DNA of 64,000 bases from Phycisphaerales bacterium (GCA_020846975.1 JADLCX010000067.1:1-64000), one strand, 5' to 3'. Shown: positions 8,161 through 17,307, numbered from the stretch's first letter. Notes: generated by a model from the letters alone, not told the origin. Made by a program: numbers and translations.

Positions 8161-9849
8161 TCATGGGCAGCCGGCGAAGTAGGCCGCGAGGAAGTCGAAG
8201 ATGTCCTGGACGGAGATCCCGCCGACGCCGTTGATGTCGGCGCGAAGATCACCGCCGAAGTAGGCCGCGAGGAAGTCGAAGATGTCCTGCACCGTGACGC
8301 CGCCGGCGCAGTTGAAGTCGGCCGCGCAGAAGAAGAGCGTGGCGGGCTGGGTGGTGACGCTGATGGGCTGGTTGCACTCGGCGCTGCCGAGCACGCAGGT
8401 GTAGACGCCCGCATCGGCCGCGGTCGGGCGGATGATGATCATCGACCACCCCTGCGTGTTGAGCACGCCGTACTCCTCGGTCGAGCCGGAGCCGATGTCT
8501 GAGAGCGGCACACCGTTTCGGTGCCACTGGTACGTGATGTCTCCTCGGCCGGAGGCGTTGGCCGTGAAGCGGACGAAGAAGTCGGCCGTGCTGCTGCTGG
8601 CGGTGGCGGTGCAGGCGTTGATCGTGCGGCTCGCCGGCTGCGAGTCGATGTTGATGCCGGGGCAGGGGCCGATGGTCAGCATGCCGGGCCCGCGGTCGTC
8701 GGGGCTCCAGCCCGAGACACGCACCCACACGGGCACGCCGGCGGTCACCTGCATGCCGATGGTGCTCTGCACGGGGCAGGCCTGGCTGTCGTCGTTGCAG
8801 TCCACCTCGGCATCCGTGCAGCCCGCGTACGCCGAGAGGATGGTGTCGAAGTCGGCTCCGCCGCAGGTCGAGATCTGCGCGTAGTACGACTGGGTCGGGG
8901 TGTACCGGAACCACACGTCGTTGAACCCTCCGCAGCCCGAGAGGCCGTCGGTGTTCGCCCAGGAGGTGTCGAAGGCGAACGAACCCTCCCCGACCGGCGT
9001 GGCGGTGGCGCAGACGTCGTTGGCGGGCACGGGCACCGTCGGGACGACGCTCGGGTTGTACCAGAAACTGTCGCCGCCCTGCGGCGTGCTGTTCGCGTAG
9101 GGGTTGGGGAACGCGACGTACACGCCGTTGTCACCCTGCGAGAGGTCGTACGCGTAGTAGTTGTCCGCGGCGACATGGTCCGGGTCGCTCAACTCGCGCC
9201 CGTTCCACGTGTTGGTCAGGTACACGACGTTGTTGCCCACCGCCAGCCCGCGGCACGAGCCGTAGGCGTTGGGGAAGCTCGCCACCGGCGGCGGGGGCGC
9301 GATGCGGTGCTTTTCGCCGGTGTTCGGGTTGATCCGGTACAGCCCGGTGGTTCCATACTCCGAATACCCGTACAGCATTCCGTCGGCCGGGTTGCCGTCG
9401 AGCGCGAAGAACAGTTCGCTGGACGAGGCCACGGCCAGCGTGCACGCGCCGGTCTGCGTGTCGATGCGGTAGATCCCGCTCGGCGAGGCGTACTGCGCCC
9501 ACCCGTAGAGTTGACCGCCGGCGTAGCCGAGCCCGAAGATCGTCTGCGATGTCGGGGCCACGAAACTGGGGCTCCGGCCCGGGATGGTCACGTACAACTC
9601 CGTCGAGAACGTGCCGGTGGTGATGTAGACCAGGTTCTGCGGCGTGCAGGTCGCTCCCTGCACGAAGAACGAGAACCCGCCGAACCAGTTCACCGATCCC
9701 GGAAAGCCGGCGACCAGGTCGGTCTCGAATGTCAACGGGACGTTGTCAGGGTCGTAGCCATACTGGCCGACCACCAGCCGCGAAGTCTGGGCATTGACGG
9801 GCGCGGCCAGACAACAGGCCAGACCGACGAGGGCAAGAACGCTTTTCAT
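8161..9849 (-). CDS. Exported protein with Ig-like domain and GC-type dockerin tag
   Basis: The 562-residue product has a signal peptide (MKSVLALVGLACCLAAPVNA), a beta-rich N-terminal half that reads like a propeller-type sensor (repeated LxGYSEYGTTGLYRIN-like segments), a Cys-paired region, then an Ig-like segment (ITYQWHRNGVPLS ... DAGVYTCVLGSAEC). It ends with two dockerin-like units, ADFNCAGGVTVQDIFDFL and ADINGVGGISVQDIFDFL, closing in GCP. The loop position 5 acid is lost in both copies (A and V). The ATG at 9849 starts the signal peptide; GGAG lies upstream. A palindromic element occurs 186 bases before the start. The body resembles extracellular repeat proteins; its ligand is unknown. 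Confidence 0.78.
   Translation of the reverse strand: MKSVLALVGLACCLAAPVNAQTSRLVVGQYGYDPDNVPLTFETDLVAGFPGSVNWFGGFSFFVQGATCTPQNLVYITTGTFSTELYVTIPGRSPSFVAPTSQTIFGLGYAGGQLYGWAQYASPSGIYRIDTQTGACTLAVASSSELFFALDGNPADGMLYGYSEYGTTGLYRINPNTGEKHRIAPPPPVASFPNAYGSCRGLAVGNNVVYLTNTWNGRELSDPDHVAADNYYAYDLSQGDNGVYVAFPNPYANSTPQGGDSFWYNPSVVPTVPVPANDVCATATPVGEGSFAFDTSWANTDGLSGCGGFNDVWFRYTPTQSYYAQISTCGGADFDTILSAYAGCTDAEVDCNDDSQACPVQSTIGMQVTAGVPVWVRVSGWSPDDRGPGMLTIGPCPGINIDSQPASRTINACTATASSSTADFFVRFTANASGRGDITYQWHRNGVPLSDIGSGSTEEYGVLNTQGWSMIIIRPTAADAGVYTCVLGSAECNQPISVTTQPATLFFCAADFNCAGGVTVQDIFDFLAAYFGGDLRADINGVGGISVQDIFDFLAAYFAGCP
8176..8289 (-). repeat. Two identical 33-base repeats encoding the dockerin units
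   Basis: Bases 8176-8208 and 8257-8289 are identical over 33 positions and encode the QDIFDFLAAYF part of the two dockerin units. The same stretch recurs with a single mismatch at 22810-22842 in another dockerin gene. Confidence 0.85.
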
Positions 9850-10034
9850 GGGCCGATCTCCGAAAGGGTCCGAGGGTGAACACTGAAAACGATTCGACAT
9901 GGAATCTGGGCCAAGCCCTCCTCCGCGTTTCCGCGCCTCGGGCATGCCGGGAAGACGGACGCGGCGGATGTCAAAACGGATCAAGGCAACCGGAAATATA
10001 CTCTTGGGAGGGTGATTGGGCGAATAATCGTTGG

Positions 10035-10050
10035 AAAGTTTCAGAAATTT
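10035..10050. promoter_or_regulatory. Palindromic element, copy 1
   Basis: AAAGTTTCAGAAATTT contains the inverted repeat TTTC-A-GAAA. The same 16-mer, differing only in the central base, is at 11250-11265. This copy lies just beyond the stop of the prepilin-like gene and 186 bases before the dockerin/Ig gene, in an AT-rich island unlike the surrounding DNA. It is a candidate operator or promoter element. Confidence 0.5.
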
Positions 10051-10074
10051 TACAAGAGCGAAAAAAAGACCGAC

Positions 10075-11148
10075 TCATCGCGGAATGTCCCGGCCTTGAA
10101 CGCCCAGGCGGGTCGCCCAGAAGAAGGCCCGGTAGGCGTTGAACCCGCCCGGGGCTTGCAGGATGGACCCGTCGCCGTTCTCCAGCCCATCCCGCCCCAG
10201 CCCGTAGCCGTGCAGCGAGGATGAGAACGGCCGGTCGGGGTCTCCCAGGATCGAGTCCGGCACCCGCCACTCCCCCGAAGGGTCGAACACATCGGAAACT
10301 TCCGGGCGCGACGTCCGCGGATCGGTGAGCTCGTACAGCGTGGCCATCTTGATGCTCGACACGCTGCCGTCCACGGTCGCGAACCTCGTGGTGGCCTCCG
10401 GGTTGTTGAACATGGGCGAGTACGCCTCACGCCCGCCGTCTCGGGACTTGCGCGTGGGGCGCGAGAAGTCCATCCGCTCGAACACCAGCACCTTCGCCTG
10501 CGGCGAGGTGACGTGGTCGAGCCGGTTCCGCCGCCAGAGGCGACCGCCCGTGAACCGCCCCGCCGGCACCCACTGAGTGTCCCGGTACCGTTCCGGGGCG
10601 AACCAGAACGTGGGCGGGTACCAGTAGGAAGTGTCGAACATGAAGCCGTCCCGCGAGAAATCCGACATCCCGGAGGCCTTGGTGGCGTTCACCTTGGGCA
10701 GCAGCGACGCGAACCGCTGCCGCGCCGCCGTGTCGTTGGGGGCCACCAGCATGTCGCTGTAGAGGTTGTTACCCGAGATGTACTGCGTGATGAGGCTCGC
10801 CCAATGGGCCGCGAAGAGTTCGGTGGTCCAGTCCTCGTTGGCGAAATCCCACACCCACGCCCCGCCTCCGGGTGTTCCGTTCTGCGAGCGGGGCGCGACG
10901 ATGTCGTACCACGGCACGCCGTAGTTGTTCGGGCCGAAGGGGTTGACGAACGAGTCTCTCGAGTCCGCGGCGTAGCCGAACTGGAGCATTGCGCACTGGC
11001 GGAGGTTCGACAGGCTCACGGCGGACCTGGCCGCGGCCCTGGCCCTGGAGAGCCCCGGCATCACCAGGCTCACCAGCACCGCGATGATCGCGACCACCAC
11101 CAGCAGCTCGATCAACGAGAACCCGTGGCGGCGTGGCGGAGGCGACAT
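10075..11148 (-). CDS. Prepilin-type N-terminal cleavage/methylation domain protein
   Basis: The 357-residue product starts with the type IV prepilin signature: MSPPPRRHGFSLIELLVV, with cleavage expected between G9 and F10 and the conserved E14, followed by a hydrophobic helix to about residue 33. The remainder is a globular domain with a late FATVDGSVSSIKM segment resembling the DG motif of the pseudopilin-like proteins (DUF1559 type) common in planctomycetes. It would be processed by a prepilin peptidase and sit in the inner membrane or a type II secretion-like pseudopilus. The ATG at 11148 is chosen because the signature follows at once. A T7 run after the stop could help termination. The upstream region is shared with a divergent gene (11317). 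Confidence 0.82.
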   Translation of the reverse strand: MSPPPRRHGFSLIELLVVVAIIAVLVSLVMPGLSRARAAARSAVSLSNLRQCAMLQFGYAADSRDSFVNPFGPNNYGVPWYDIVAPRSQNGTPGGGAWVWDFANEDWTTELFAAHWASLITQYISGNNLYSDMLVAPNDTAARQRFASLLPKVNATKASGMSDFSRDGFMFDTSYWYPPTFWFAPERYRDTQWVPAGRFTGGRLWRRNRLDHVTSPQAKVLVFERMDFSRPTRKSRDGGREAYSPMFNNPEATTRFATVDGSVSSIKMATLYELTDPRTSRPEVSDVFDPSGEWRVPDSILGDPDRPFSSSLHGYGLGRDGLENGDGSILQAPGGFNAYRAFFWATRLGVQGRDIPR

Positions 11149-11249
11149 GGCGGCGTTCCCTTTCCGATGGTCGGTTCGCGGCCCGCGCACGCGGGCCAGC
11201 CGTCCCTGTAACCATACCGAAGATCGTGCTATTCGGACGCATCAGCAAG

Positions 11250-11265
11250 AAAGTTTCTGAAATTT
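11250..11265. promoter_or_regulatory. Palindromic element, copy 2
   Basis: AAAGTTTCTGAAATTT lies in the divergent intergenic region, 102 bases before the prepilin-like start and 52 bases before the start of protein A. It matches copy 1 in 15 of 16 positions, and ACAAG follows within a few bases in both. A regulator-binding site serving both directions is plausible. Confidence 0.5.
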
Positions 11266-11316
11266 CGGACAAGTCAAGTACGATGGGGTATCCTGTGGTC
11301 GGGGTTTCGGGAATGT

Positions 11317-12534
11317 ATGATGACCCAGATGGCGATGTCCAAACTTGTTGAGGTCCAGGCCCGGGCCGTGGAAGTCGAGGCGGTGGAGGTCCTGGGAGAC
11401 CTTCGCGCCGCCCTGAGCGAGTTGATCGCCGAGCTCCCGCCCCCCGTGCTTCGGGCGGTCGATCTGGAGCAGTCGCTCGGTCTGGACAAGAAACTCGCGT
11501 GGCAGATCTTCCGGGTCGTCCAATCGGCCCACCCGCTGGGCGAGGTGCACAACATCCCGGCGCGCTCGTCGGTGCGCCGGCTCCTGATCTCGGCACGCAA
11601 GCGACGGGTTTCCATGCGGGTCATCGACCGGATGGACACGGCGTTCGCGACCTTCGAGCGGTTCGTGGCCATGTACGCGGGCAGCCGCGAGTCGCTGGTC
11701 TCGGTCCTCAACGGCCTGGGCCAGCGCAAGGATGCGCCGTACGAGACCAGGCTCCGCAAGTCGCACTTCCGCACGGCATCGCAGCTCTGGGGCATCCACG
11801 CCCAGACGCTGATCCGGACCAGCATCTTCCACGCCCAGCCCGGCCCGGAGTTTGTACTCGACAGCGCGCTCATCCAGGCGGCGATCGGCCTGGAGCGGGT
11901 CCGTGTGAGCGAGGCGACCGACGTCACCATCATGATGCGCACCAAGGGCACGCCGCAATCCGCGGACGACGCCCCGCCGGCGCCCATCCGGCACCCCGCG
12001 GAGCTGTTGGACGAGTTCTGCACCGGGCCCCGACCGGAGTTGCCGCCGCACACCGAGGGCGGCGCCGAGGGCGAGAGCAAGTTGAGGTTGCCGCCCGGGC
12101 GCACGGGCGCGGCGACCGTGTACTGGATGCAGTGGCACGAGGCGATGTCCAGGGCGCGCTCGACCGATTATTACGGACGAACGTTCGTCACGATCCCCAC
12201 GCAGACGCTGGTGTGGGAACTGCTTCTGCCGGCGGGGTGGACCGATCCCAGCACCGCGCGGACGTGCATGTACGCCTGCCGCGAGCACCCCGAGCAGGCG
12301 TTCGCGGAGCGTGCGGCGGAACTCATGCCGCAGCAGGAGAGCGTGCAATACCTCGGCGCGCTGGACTCGGTGCCGCTGCTGGGCGGATCGCCCAACCACG
12401 CCAGCGCTGTCCGCCGGGTGATCGAGAAACTGGGTTGGACGGGCACTCGCTACGACGTCTACCGCGCCTCGGTGCAGTACCCGCTGCTGCACACGATGCT
12501 GGCCCTGCGCGTGGACGCGGCCGAGGGGGCCTGA
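11317..12534 (+). CDS. Unknown family protein A (possible HTH-containing regulator)
   Basis: No known family was recognised for this 405-residue, apparently cytosolic protein with no signal or membrane segment. It is a distant homologue of the protein at 25935-27257: both have an N-terminal L(G/N)LD...Q segment that looks like a helix-turn-helix, a helical G(S/G)S(R/Q) block, RLRxxxFR...SI...PG, a central (L/A)LL(D/E)xFCxxPxPxLxxHT block, and a C-terminal part ending in VQYPLLHTMLALRV versus VEFPIWRAGYCLAF. Start choice is uncertain: ATG codons at 11317, 11320, 11329 and 11335 are all possible and no strong ribosome site is present. It is divergent from the prepilin-like gene, with a palindrome between them. 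DNA binding is an inference. Confidence 0.72.
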   Translation: MMTQMAMSKLVEVQARAVEVEAVEVLGDLRAALSELIAELPPPVLRAVDLEQSLGLDKKLAWQIFRVVQSAHPLGEVHNIPARSSVRRLLISARKRRVSMRVIDRMDTAFATFERFVAMYAGSRESLVSVLNGLGQRKDAPYETRLRKSHFRTASQLWGIHAQTLIRTSIFHAQPGPEFVLDSALIQAAIGLERVRVSEATDVTIMMRTKGTPQSADDAPPAPIRHPAELLDEFCTGPRPELPPHTEGGAEGESKLRLPPGRTGAATVYWMQWHEAMSRARSTDYYGRTFVTIPTQTLVWELLLPAGWTDPSTARTCMYACREHPEQAFAERAAELMPQQESVQYLGALDSVPLLGGSPNHASAVRRVIEKLGWTGTRYDVYRASVQYPLLHTMLALRVDAAEGA

Positions 12535-12717
12535 CGCGGCGGGTCGTCATGCGGGCTCGATCTGCGCTGCCGGCCGCCGCGCATCATGCGCCCTTTGCTC
12601 GTGCACCGTCATCGACGTGCGCCAGGGGTTTCGGCCTCGGCTACCTTTTTTCCGACTGGCCTGTGCTTCGGCATCCGCGGGCGCGCCTGACCGCCGTTCC
12701 CTTGACCCTCCACACCC

Positions 12718-14604
12718 ATGCTCACACTCGAACAACTCGCCAGCGACTGGCTCACGCCGCGCCGAGAGGAAGATTTCAGCCTTCCCGCCATCGCCAACCC
12801 CACCGGCGCGGTCCAGGCCGCGTGGGACGTCTGCGGCATCCAGAACTGGGTCTGCGCGCCCACCGGCATGGCCACACCGACCGCGCTGCTCTTCATCACC
12901 CGCGACGGCTCGCTCCGCCGGTTCTCGCGGTCGGTCGAGTACCGCTGGAAGGCGTACGAGATCGAGCGCCGCGCCGACGGGGTCTCTTCCACGCTCCGCA
13001 TGATGGCCGGAAGGCCGGGCGTCATCCAGCGCGTGAAGTTCGAGCGTGCGATGCAGGCCCACCTGGTCTTCACAGGCCTGCCGCGGGTCTGGCGCTTCAC
13101 CGACTACTGGAACATCCCGCCCGAGGATGTGCCGATGCTCAACGTCCGGCACGAGGGCGATCGGTTCGTGCTCGAAGACACCAAGACCTTCGGCCGCGCC
13201 GAGTTCTGCACACCCGGCCATCATCGCGTGTACACCGATCTCTCGGCGTGGCTCGACGGCGACGAGCCCGTGGAGCGGGGGGGGCGTGGGCGCATCGGCG
13301 TGGCCACGTTCGAGGTTCGCGCCGGCGATGAGGTCGCGTGGTACGGCCTCCAGGGCTGCGAGCGCTGCGGGGCCGTGGACGTCGAGGCGGAGTGGGAATC
13401 CGCCCGCGCGCAGTGGGACCGTACCTGGAACGCCGCGTTCACGCCGGGTAACTCCGAGTTCTCCGGCCACTTGCCCGCCCGTCGCGGCCGCCTCGAGCGG
13501 CTGTACGACATGTCCGTGCTCACGCTGTTGATGACCCGGCGTGTGCTCCCCGCGCTCTCCGGGCGCGCCGGCGTGGCCACCGGCGGGCAGTGCATCTGGA
13601 ACGAGCAGCCCCGGCCCCTGCCCTGCGCGTACGTCATCGGCGGTCCCGAGGGCGCGCCGACAACCAGTTTCTTGTGGGAACTCGAGTTCCAGTCGCCCGT
13701 GCTCGCACGGCTCGACCCCGTGGTCCTGCGCCATCAACTCGAAGCCTTCATGCGCGTCGACCTCCACCACCACTGGGGCGTCGAGACCGTCAGCGGGCGC
13801 GGCGCGGGCATGGGCTACGGCGTCAACGCCGGCGCGTTCCTCTCCTGCGTGCGCGATTACGTCCGCATCACCGGCGACCGCGACTGGGCGGTGCGGAACC
13901 TCCCCTATCTCCGTACCTGCGCCCGCCCGGAGTTGACCGACTACGGCCACTACCAGCACATCCTCGAGTGCGTGAGCAGTTACGAGCACACCATCGCCTC
14001 GTTCAACGCCCTCAACGTCAAGGGTCTCCGCTTCCTCGCCGAACTCACGGGCGAAGTGGCCTACGCACGCCAGGCCGGCGAGTTGGCCGCGCAGGTGCGA
14101 GTTCTCTACGCCGGCGGCCCGTTCGCCTGCCGCCAGCCCGACGGCTCGCGCCGGATCGTCAAGTCCATCCTCGACTTCGTCTACGTCGGCCGCTGCATGG
14201 AGTCCGACCTCCCGCCCGAAGTGAAGGCCGGCATGGTCGAGTTCTTCCGCTCCGAACTTCAGACTGACGACTGGCTCTACGCCCTCTCTCCCTGCGACAC
14301 CAACGCCCTGACGCCCGACCTGCCCTCGTTCCAGACCTACCGCGCCGATCACCAGGCCACCGGCTCGTACGACGGGTGGCCGGCCCACGCCGCGTCGGTG
14401 CTGGCCCGCTTCGGCCACCGCGAGGCCGCGCTGTCGTGGCTTGATCGCCTCGAGCGGCTCACTCTCGAAGGCCCCTTCGGCCAGGCCCACTACATCCATC
14501 CCGACGGAGCCCGCAAGGCGAGTTTCTTCAACGGCAACATGTACTTTGAGGCGGCGGGCTGCGGGTACGCCGCGACGTTGCTCGACGACTTCTCCGGCCT
14601 CTGA
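12718..14604 (+). CDS. Six-hairpin (alpha/alpha) glycosidase-like protein
   Basis: A 628-residue protein with no signal peptide. The first ~220 residues are beta-rich; the second half is helical and resembles (alpha/alpha)6-barrel glycosidases: SVLTLLMTRRVLP, HHHWGVETVSG, RDYVRITGDRDWAVRNLPYL, and a closing YDGWPAHAASVLARFGHREAAL and YIHPDGARKASF. Repeated Trp/Asp/Glu-rich helix tips are consistent with a carbohydrate-active enzyme, but the catalytic acids were not assigned and the exact GH family is unclear. The ATG at 12718 follows a CCACACCC leader without a clear ribosome site. It may act on intracellular oligosaccharides; this is inference. A 720-codon open frame on the opposite strand is a shadow. 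Confidence 0.6.
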   Translation: MLTLEQLASDWLTPRREEDFSLPAIANPTGAVQAAWDVCGIQNWVCAPTGMATPTALLFITRDGSLRRFSRSVEYRWKAYEIERRADGVSSTLRMMAGRPGVIQRVKFERAMQAHLVFTGLPRVWRFTDYWNIPPEDVPMLNVRHEGDRFVLEDTKTFGRAEFCTPGHHRVYTDLSAWLDGDEPVERGGRGRIGVATFEVRAGDEVAWYGLQGCERCGAVDVEAEWESARAQWDRTWNAAFTPGNSEFSGHLPARRGRLERLYDMSVLTLLMTRRVLPALSGRAGVATGGQCIWNEQPRPLPCAYVIGGPEGAPTTSFLWELEFQSPVLARLDPVVLRHQLEAFMRVDLHHHWGVETVSGRGAGMGYGVNAGAFLSCVRDYVRITGDRDWAVRNLPYLRTCARPELTDYGHYQHILECVSSYEHTIASFNALNVKGLRFLAELTGEVAYARQAGELAAQVRVLYAGGPFACRQPDGSRRIVKSILDFVYVGRCMESDLPPEVKAGMVEFFRSELQTDDWLYALSPCDTNALTPDLPSFQTYRADHQATGSYDGWPAHAASVLARFGHREAALSWLDRLERLTLEGPFGQAHYIHPDGARKASFFNGNMYFEAAGCGYAATLLDDFSGL

Positions 14605-14802
14605 ACCGCGGGCTCCCCCAAACTCGCGCAACACGGTCAGGTTCGACGGGCCCGAGGGACGCCGCACCAGGCCCAGGAAACCGCGGGCGGCACTGCGCCG
14701 CGGTGGCATCCTTGATCTGCGGTGGAGCCGACTTCGCGATTGCCGTGGGCGGAGGGCAATAGCGACGCCGCGCCGATTCCGCCGGGTGTATCCTCCCCGA
14801 CC

Positions 14803-16563
14803 ATGACGATGACCACGAGCGTGCGTACCTGCGTTCCCGCGGCCTTGAACGGGGCCGATTGGGCGGAAGTCGAGCCGGTCTTGCAGGAGTTGCTGGCCCG
14901 CCGGGTCGCCACCGCGCCCGAGTTCGAGCAGTGGCTCATCGACCGAAGCGAGGCCGATGCCGCGTGCATGGAGGCGCGGGCCAACCTGTACATCGCCAGC
15001 AGTTGCGACACCGAGAGCAAGGCCAAGACCGAGGCCTACGCCGCGTTTATCGAGAACGTCGCCCCCAGGCTCGAGACCGTCGGCTTCGAGCTCGACAAGA
15101 AGCAGGTCGAACTCGCCGAGAGGTTCAGGCTCGATCCCGCGCGGTACATGGTGCTGGAGCGCAGCAAGAAGGCCGCGGTGGAGCTGTTCCGCCCCGAGAA
15201 CGTGCCCATCCAGACCGAGCTAGACAAGCTCTCGCAGGATTACGGCAAGATCGCCGGAGCGCAGACGGTGAACTTCGACGGGCGCGAGCAGACCCTGCCG
15301 CAGATGGCGGTCTATCAGCAGAGCACCGACCGATCCGTGCGCGAGAAGGCCTGGCGCGCCGTCGCCTCGCGGCGACTGGCCGACCGCGCCGCGCTCGACG
15401 GGTTGATGAACCAGATGGTGGCCCGGCGCCACCAGATGGCCCGCAACGCCGGGTGCGCCGACTTCGTTGAGTACGCCTTCAAGGAGAAGCAGCGCTTCGA
15501 CTACACCTCGCGCGATTGCGAGCGCTACTGGGACGCGGCCGCGAAGCACGTCGTTCCGCTGGTGCGCCGACTCGATGCCAAGCGGCAGGCCGCGCTCAGG
15601 GTCGATCCGCTGCGAGCGTGGGACCTGGCGGTCGACGTCCACGGCCGGTCCGGCCTCAAGCCGTTCGATGGCGGTCGCGAACTCTTCGACAAGTCCGCGT
15701 GCGTGTTCGACGCGCTGGATGCCCGCCTGGGCCGGATGTTCAGGTCGATGGGGCCGGAAGGCGGCGCGGGGGGGGTGAACGGCAAGGCGCTGGTGTGCGA
15801 GCAGTTCGATCTGGACTCGCGAAAGGGCAAGCGTCCCGGCGGGTACCAGTACAACCGGCCGCGGGTGCGCAGGACGTTCATCTTCATGAACGCGGCGGGC
15901 CTGCAGCGCGATGTGCAGACGATGGTGCACGAGGCGGGTCACGCGTTCCACTCGATGCTGTGCGCGCACGACCCGCTGGTCGAGTACCGCGGCTACCCGA
16001 CCGAGTTCGCGGAGGTGGCGAGCATGTCGATGGAGCACCTGACCATGCCCTACTGGGGCGTGAAGGGCGGGTACTACACCAGCGAGGAGGACGGCAACCG
16101 CGCCCGCGCCGAGCACCTGGAGCACTCGGTGACGGTGCTCGCGTGGATCGCGGCGATCGACGGCTTCCAGCACTGGATGTACCGCAACCCCGCCCACACC
16201 GCGGCGCAGCGCGACGCCGAGTGGGCGCGGATCGACGGGCGGTTCGGTCACGCGATCGGCTGGGACGGCCTGCGCGAGGAGTACCAGAGTCGCTGGCAGA
16301 TGCAGAGCCACCTGTACAGCCACGCGCTGTACTACATCGAGTACGGGATCGCGCAGCTCGGCGCGCTGCGGCTCTGGCTCAAGAGTCGGACCGAGGGCGA
16401 GAAGCCGGCGGTCGATGCCTACGTGCGGGCGCTGACGCTGGGCGGGAGCAAGCCGCTCCCCGAGCTGTTCGCCGCGGCGGGGCTGAGTTTCGACTTCGGC
16501 GAGGGCCCGATGGCGCGGGTGTGCGAGGAGGTCGAGGCGGAACTGGAGAGGTTGGAAGGCTGA
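14803..16563 (+). CDS. M3 family oligoendopeptidase
   Basis: A cytosolic zinc metallopeptidase of 586 residues. The zinc-binding HEAGHAFHS lies at about 376-384 (HExxH) with the downstream glutamate in EFAEVASMSMEHL, which supplies the third ligand in family M3. The region YNRPRVRRTFIFMNAAG and the C-terminal tyrosines (SHLYSHALYYIEYGIAQLGAL) match the PepF/thimet oligopeptidase fold. It should cut short peptides, not proteins. The ATG at 14803 is taken because the segment upstream is unlike the family. The gene converges with the toxin gene, with only six bases between stops. Confidence 0.87.
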   Translation: MTMTTSVRTCVPAALNGADWAEVEPVLQELLARRVATAPEFEQWLIDRSEADAACMEARANLYIASSCDTESKAKTEAYAAFIENVAPRLETVGFELDKKQVELAERFRLDPARYMVLERSKKAAVELFRPENVPIQTELDKLSQDYGKIAGAQTVNFDGREQTLPQMAVYQQSTDRSVREKAWRAVASRRLADRAALDGLMNQMVARRHQMARNAGCADFVEYAFKEKQRFDYTSRDCERYWDAAAKHVVPLVRRLDAKRQAALRVDPLRAWDLAVDVHGRSGLKPFDGGRELFDKSACVFDALDARLGRMFRSMGPEGGAGGVNGKALVCEQFDLDSRKGKRPGGYQYNRPRVRRTFIFMNAAGLQRDVQTMVHEAGHAFHSMLCAHDPLVEYRGYPTEFAEVASMSMEHLTMPYWGVKGGYYTSEEDGNRARAEHLEHSVTVLAWIAAIDGFQHWMYRNPAHTAAQRDAEWARIDGRFGHAIGWDGLREEYQSRWQMQSHLYSHALYYIEYGIAQLGALRLWLKSRTEGEKPAVDAYVRALTLGGSKPLPELFAAAGLSFDFGEGPMARVCEEVEAELERLEG

Positions 16564-16569
16564 TCCGAG

Positions 16570-16914
16570 TCACGTTTGCTTGAGATCGTTGAGCGGCAGG
16601 CGGGCGGAGTGTCTGACCGTGTGAACGATCACCACATCGCCGACGATCTCGTAAACAACTCGGTAGCGCCCCACGATGGCCTGCCGGACTTCACCCCCGG
16701 TCTCGTGGGCTTCCGGCGCGAACCGGTGTGCGTGCGGCATGCGTTCGAGCTTGTCGATCGCGCGGATGAGCCGGTGCAGGAACCGACTGGCGTTCACCGG
16801 GCTCGCCTGCGCGATGTACGCGTGGATCTCCAGGAGATCGCGCTGGGCGCGGGAGGTCTGGCGAACCTCGAAGCGTTGCGGTCTTCGGCGGGATGTTCGC
16901 GGTGTTCCGGCCAT
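16570..16914 (-). CDS. RelE/ParE family toxin
   Basis: A 114-residue basic protein with the RelE/ParE fold pattern: AQRDLLEIHAYIAQASPVNASRFLHRLIRAIDKLERMPHAHR, then GGEVRQAIVGRYRVVYEIVGDVVIVHTVRHSAR. The GRYRVVYEI and VRHSAR blocks are typical of ParE-type toxins, which inhibit gyrase or cleave mRNA at the ribosome. It lies 24 bases after the antitoxin gene and should be cotranscribed. Intact length suggests a functional pair. The exact target cannot be inferred. Confidence 0.85.
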   Translation of the reverse strand: MAGTPRTSRRRPQRFEVRQTSRAQRDLLEIHAYIAQASPVNASRFLHRLIRAIDKLERMPHAHRFAPEAHETGGEVRQAIVGRYRVVYEIVGDVVIVHTVRHSARLPLNDLKQT

Positions 16915-16938
16915 GAGGCGAGAAGGATCGGCGCTGCC

Positions 16939-17235
16939 TCAACGAGGCTTGGGTCGCTTGCTCGCTACGCGAAGCAACGCAGCCCGAGACTTGCGCCAAG
17001 ACTTGGTTCGACCCTGTGCATCCTCGCGGCGTCCTGCCTCGATGGCTTCCACGGTCTCAACAAAGTCGAGAGCCGCGGCGAACGATTGGAACTGCCGCAG
17101 GCTCATCATGACCGCGGCGCCTTTGCCGTTCTGAGTGAGCAGCGTCGGCGACTTGGCGCGGCGAAGGCGTCTGAGGTGCCCGGCGATGTCGTCGCGGAAG
17201 TCGTTGACGGAGGCTGTCTGCGTGTCCAACAACAT
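16939..17235 (-). CDS. Phd/YefM-type antitoxin
   Basis: A 98-residue protein opening with the Phd/YefM-type DNA-binding domain: SVNDFRDDIAGHLRRLRRAKSPTLLTQNGKGAAVMMSLRQFQSF, the usual layout in which the N-terminus binds the operator and other subunits. The C-terminus (SWRKSRAALLRVASKRPKPR) is unusually basic for an antitoxin tail, which normally is acidic to neutral. It is the first gene of the toxin-antitoxin unit. An imperfect palindrome 37 bases upstream is a candidate autoregulatory operator. Confidence 0.85.
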   Translation of the reverse strand: MLLDTQTASVNDFRDDIAGHLRRLRRAKSPTLLTQNGKGAAVMMSLRQFQSFAAALDFVETVEAIEAGRREDAQGRTKSWRKSRAALLRVASKRPKPR

Positions 17236-17271
17236 GCGTGGTTCTCGTGCTTGCCGCTCTCGGCGTGAGTA

Positions 17272-17288
17272 ACTGTACGCTGCACAGT
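17272..17288 (-). promoter_or_regulatory. Candidate operator of the toxin-antitoxin pair
   Basis: ACTGT and ACAGT form an inverted repeat with a 7-base spacer upstream of the antitoxin start. Antitoxins of this class usually bind a palindrome near their promoter. The assignment rests only on symmetry and position. Confidence 0.4.
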
Positions 17289-17307
17289 GGTTCGGAACCG
17301 CGCCTGA

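Noticed and set aside
12547-14709. A 720-codon minus-strand frame opposite the glycosidase-like gene
   Set aside because: No recognisable motifs; composition typical of antisense shadow. The plus strand has domain-like content.
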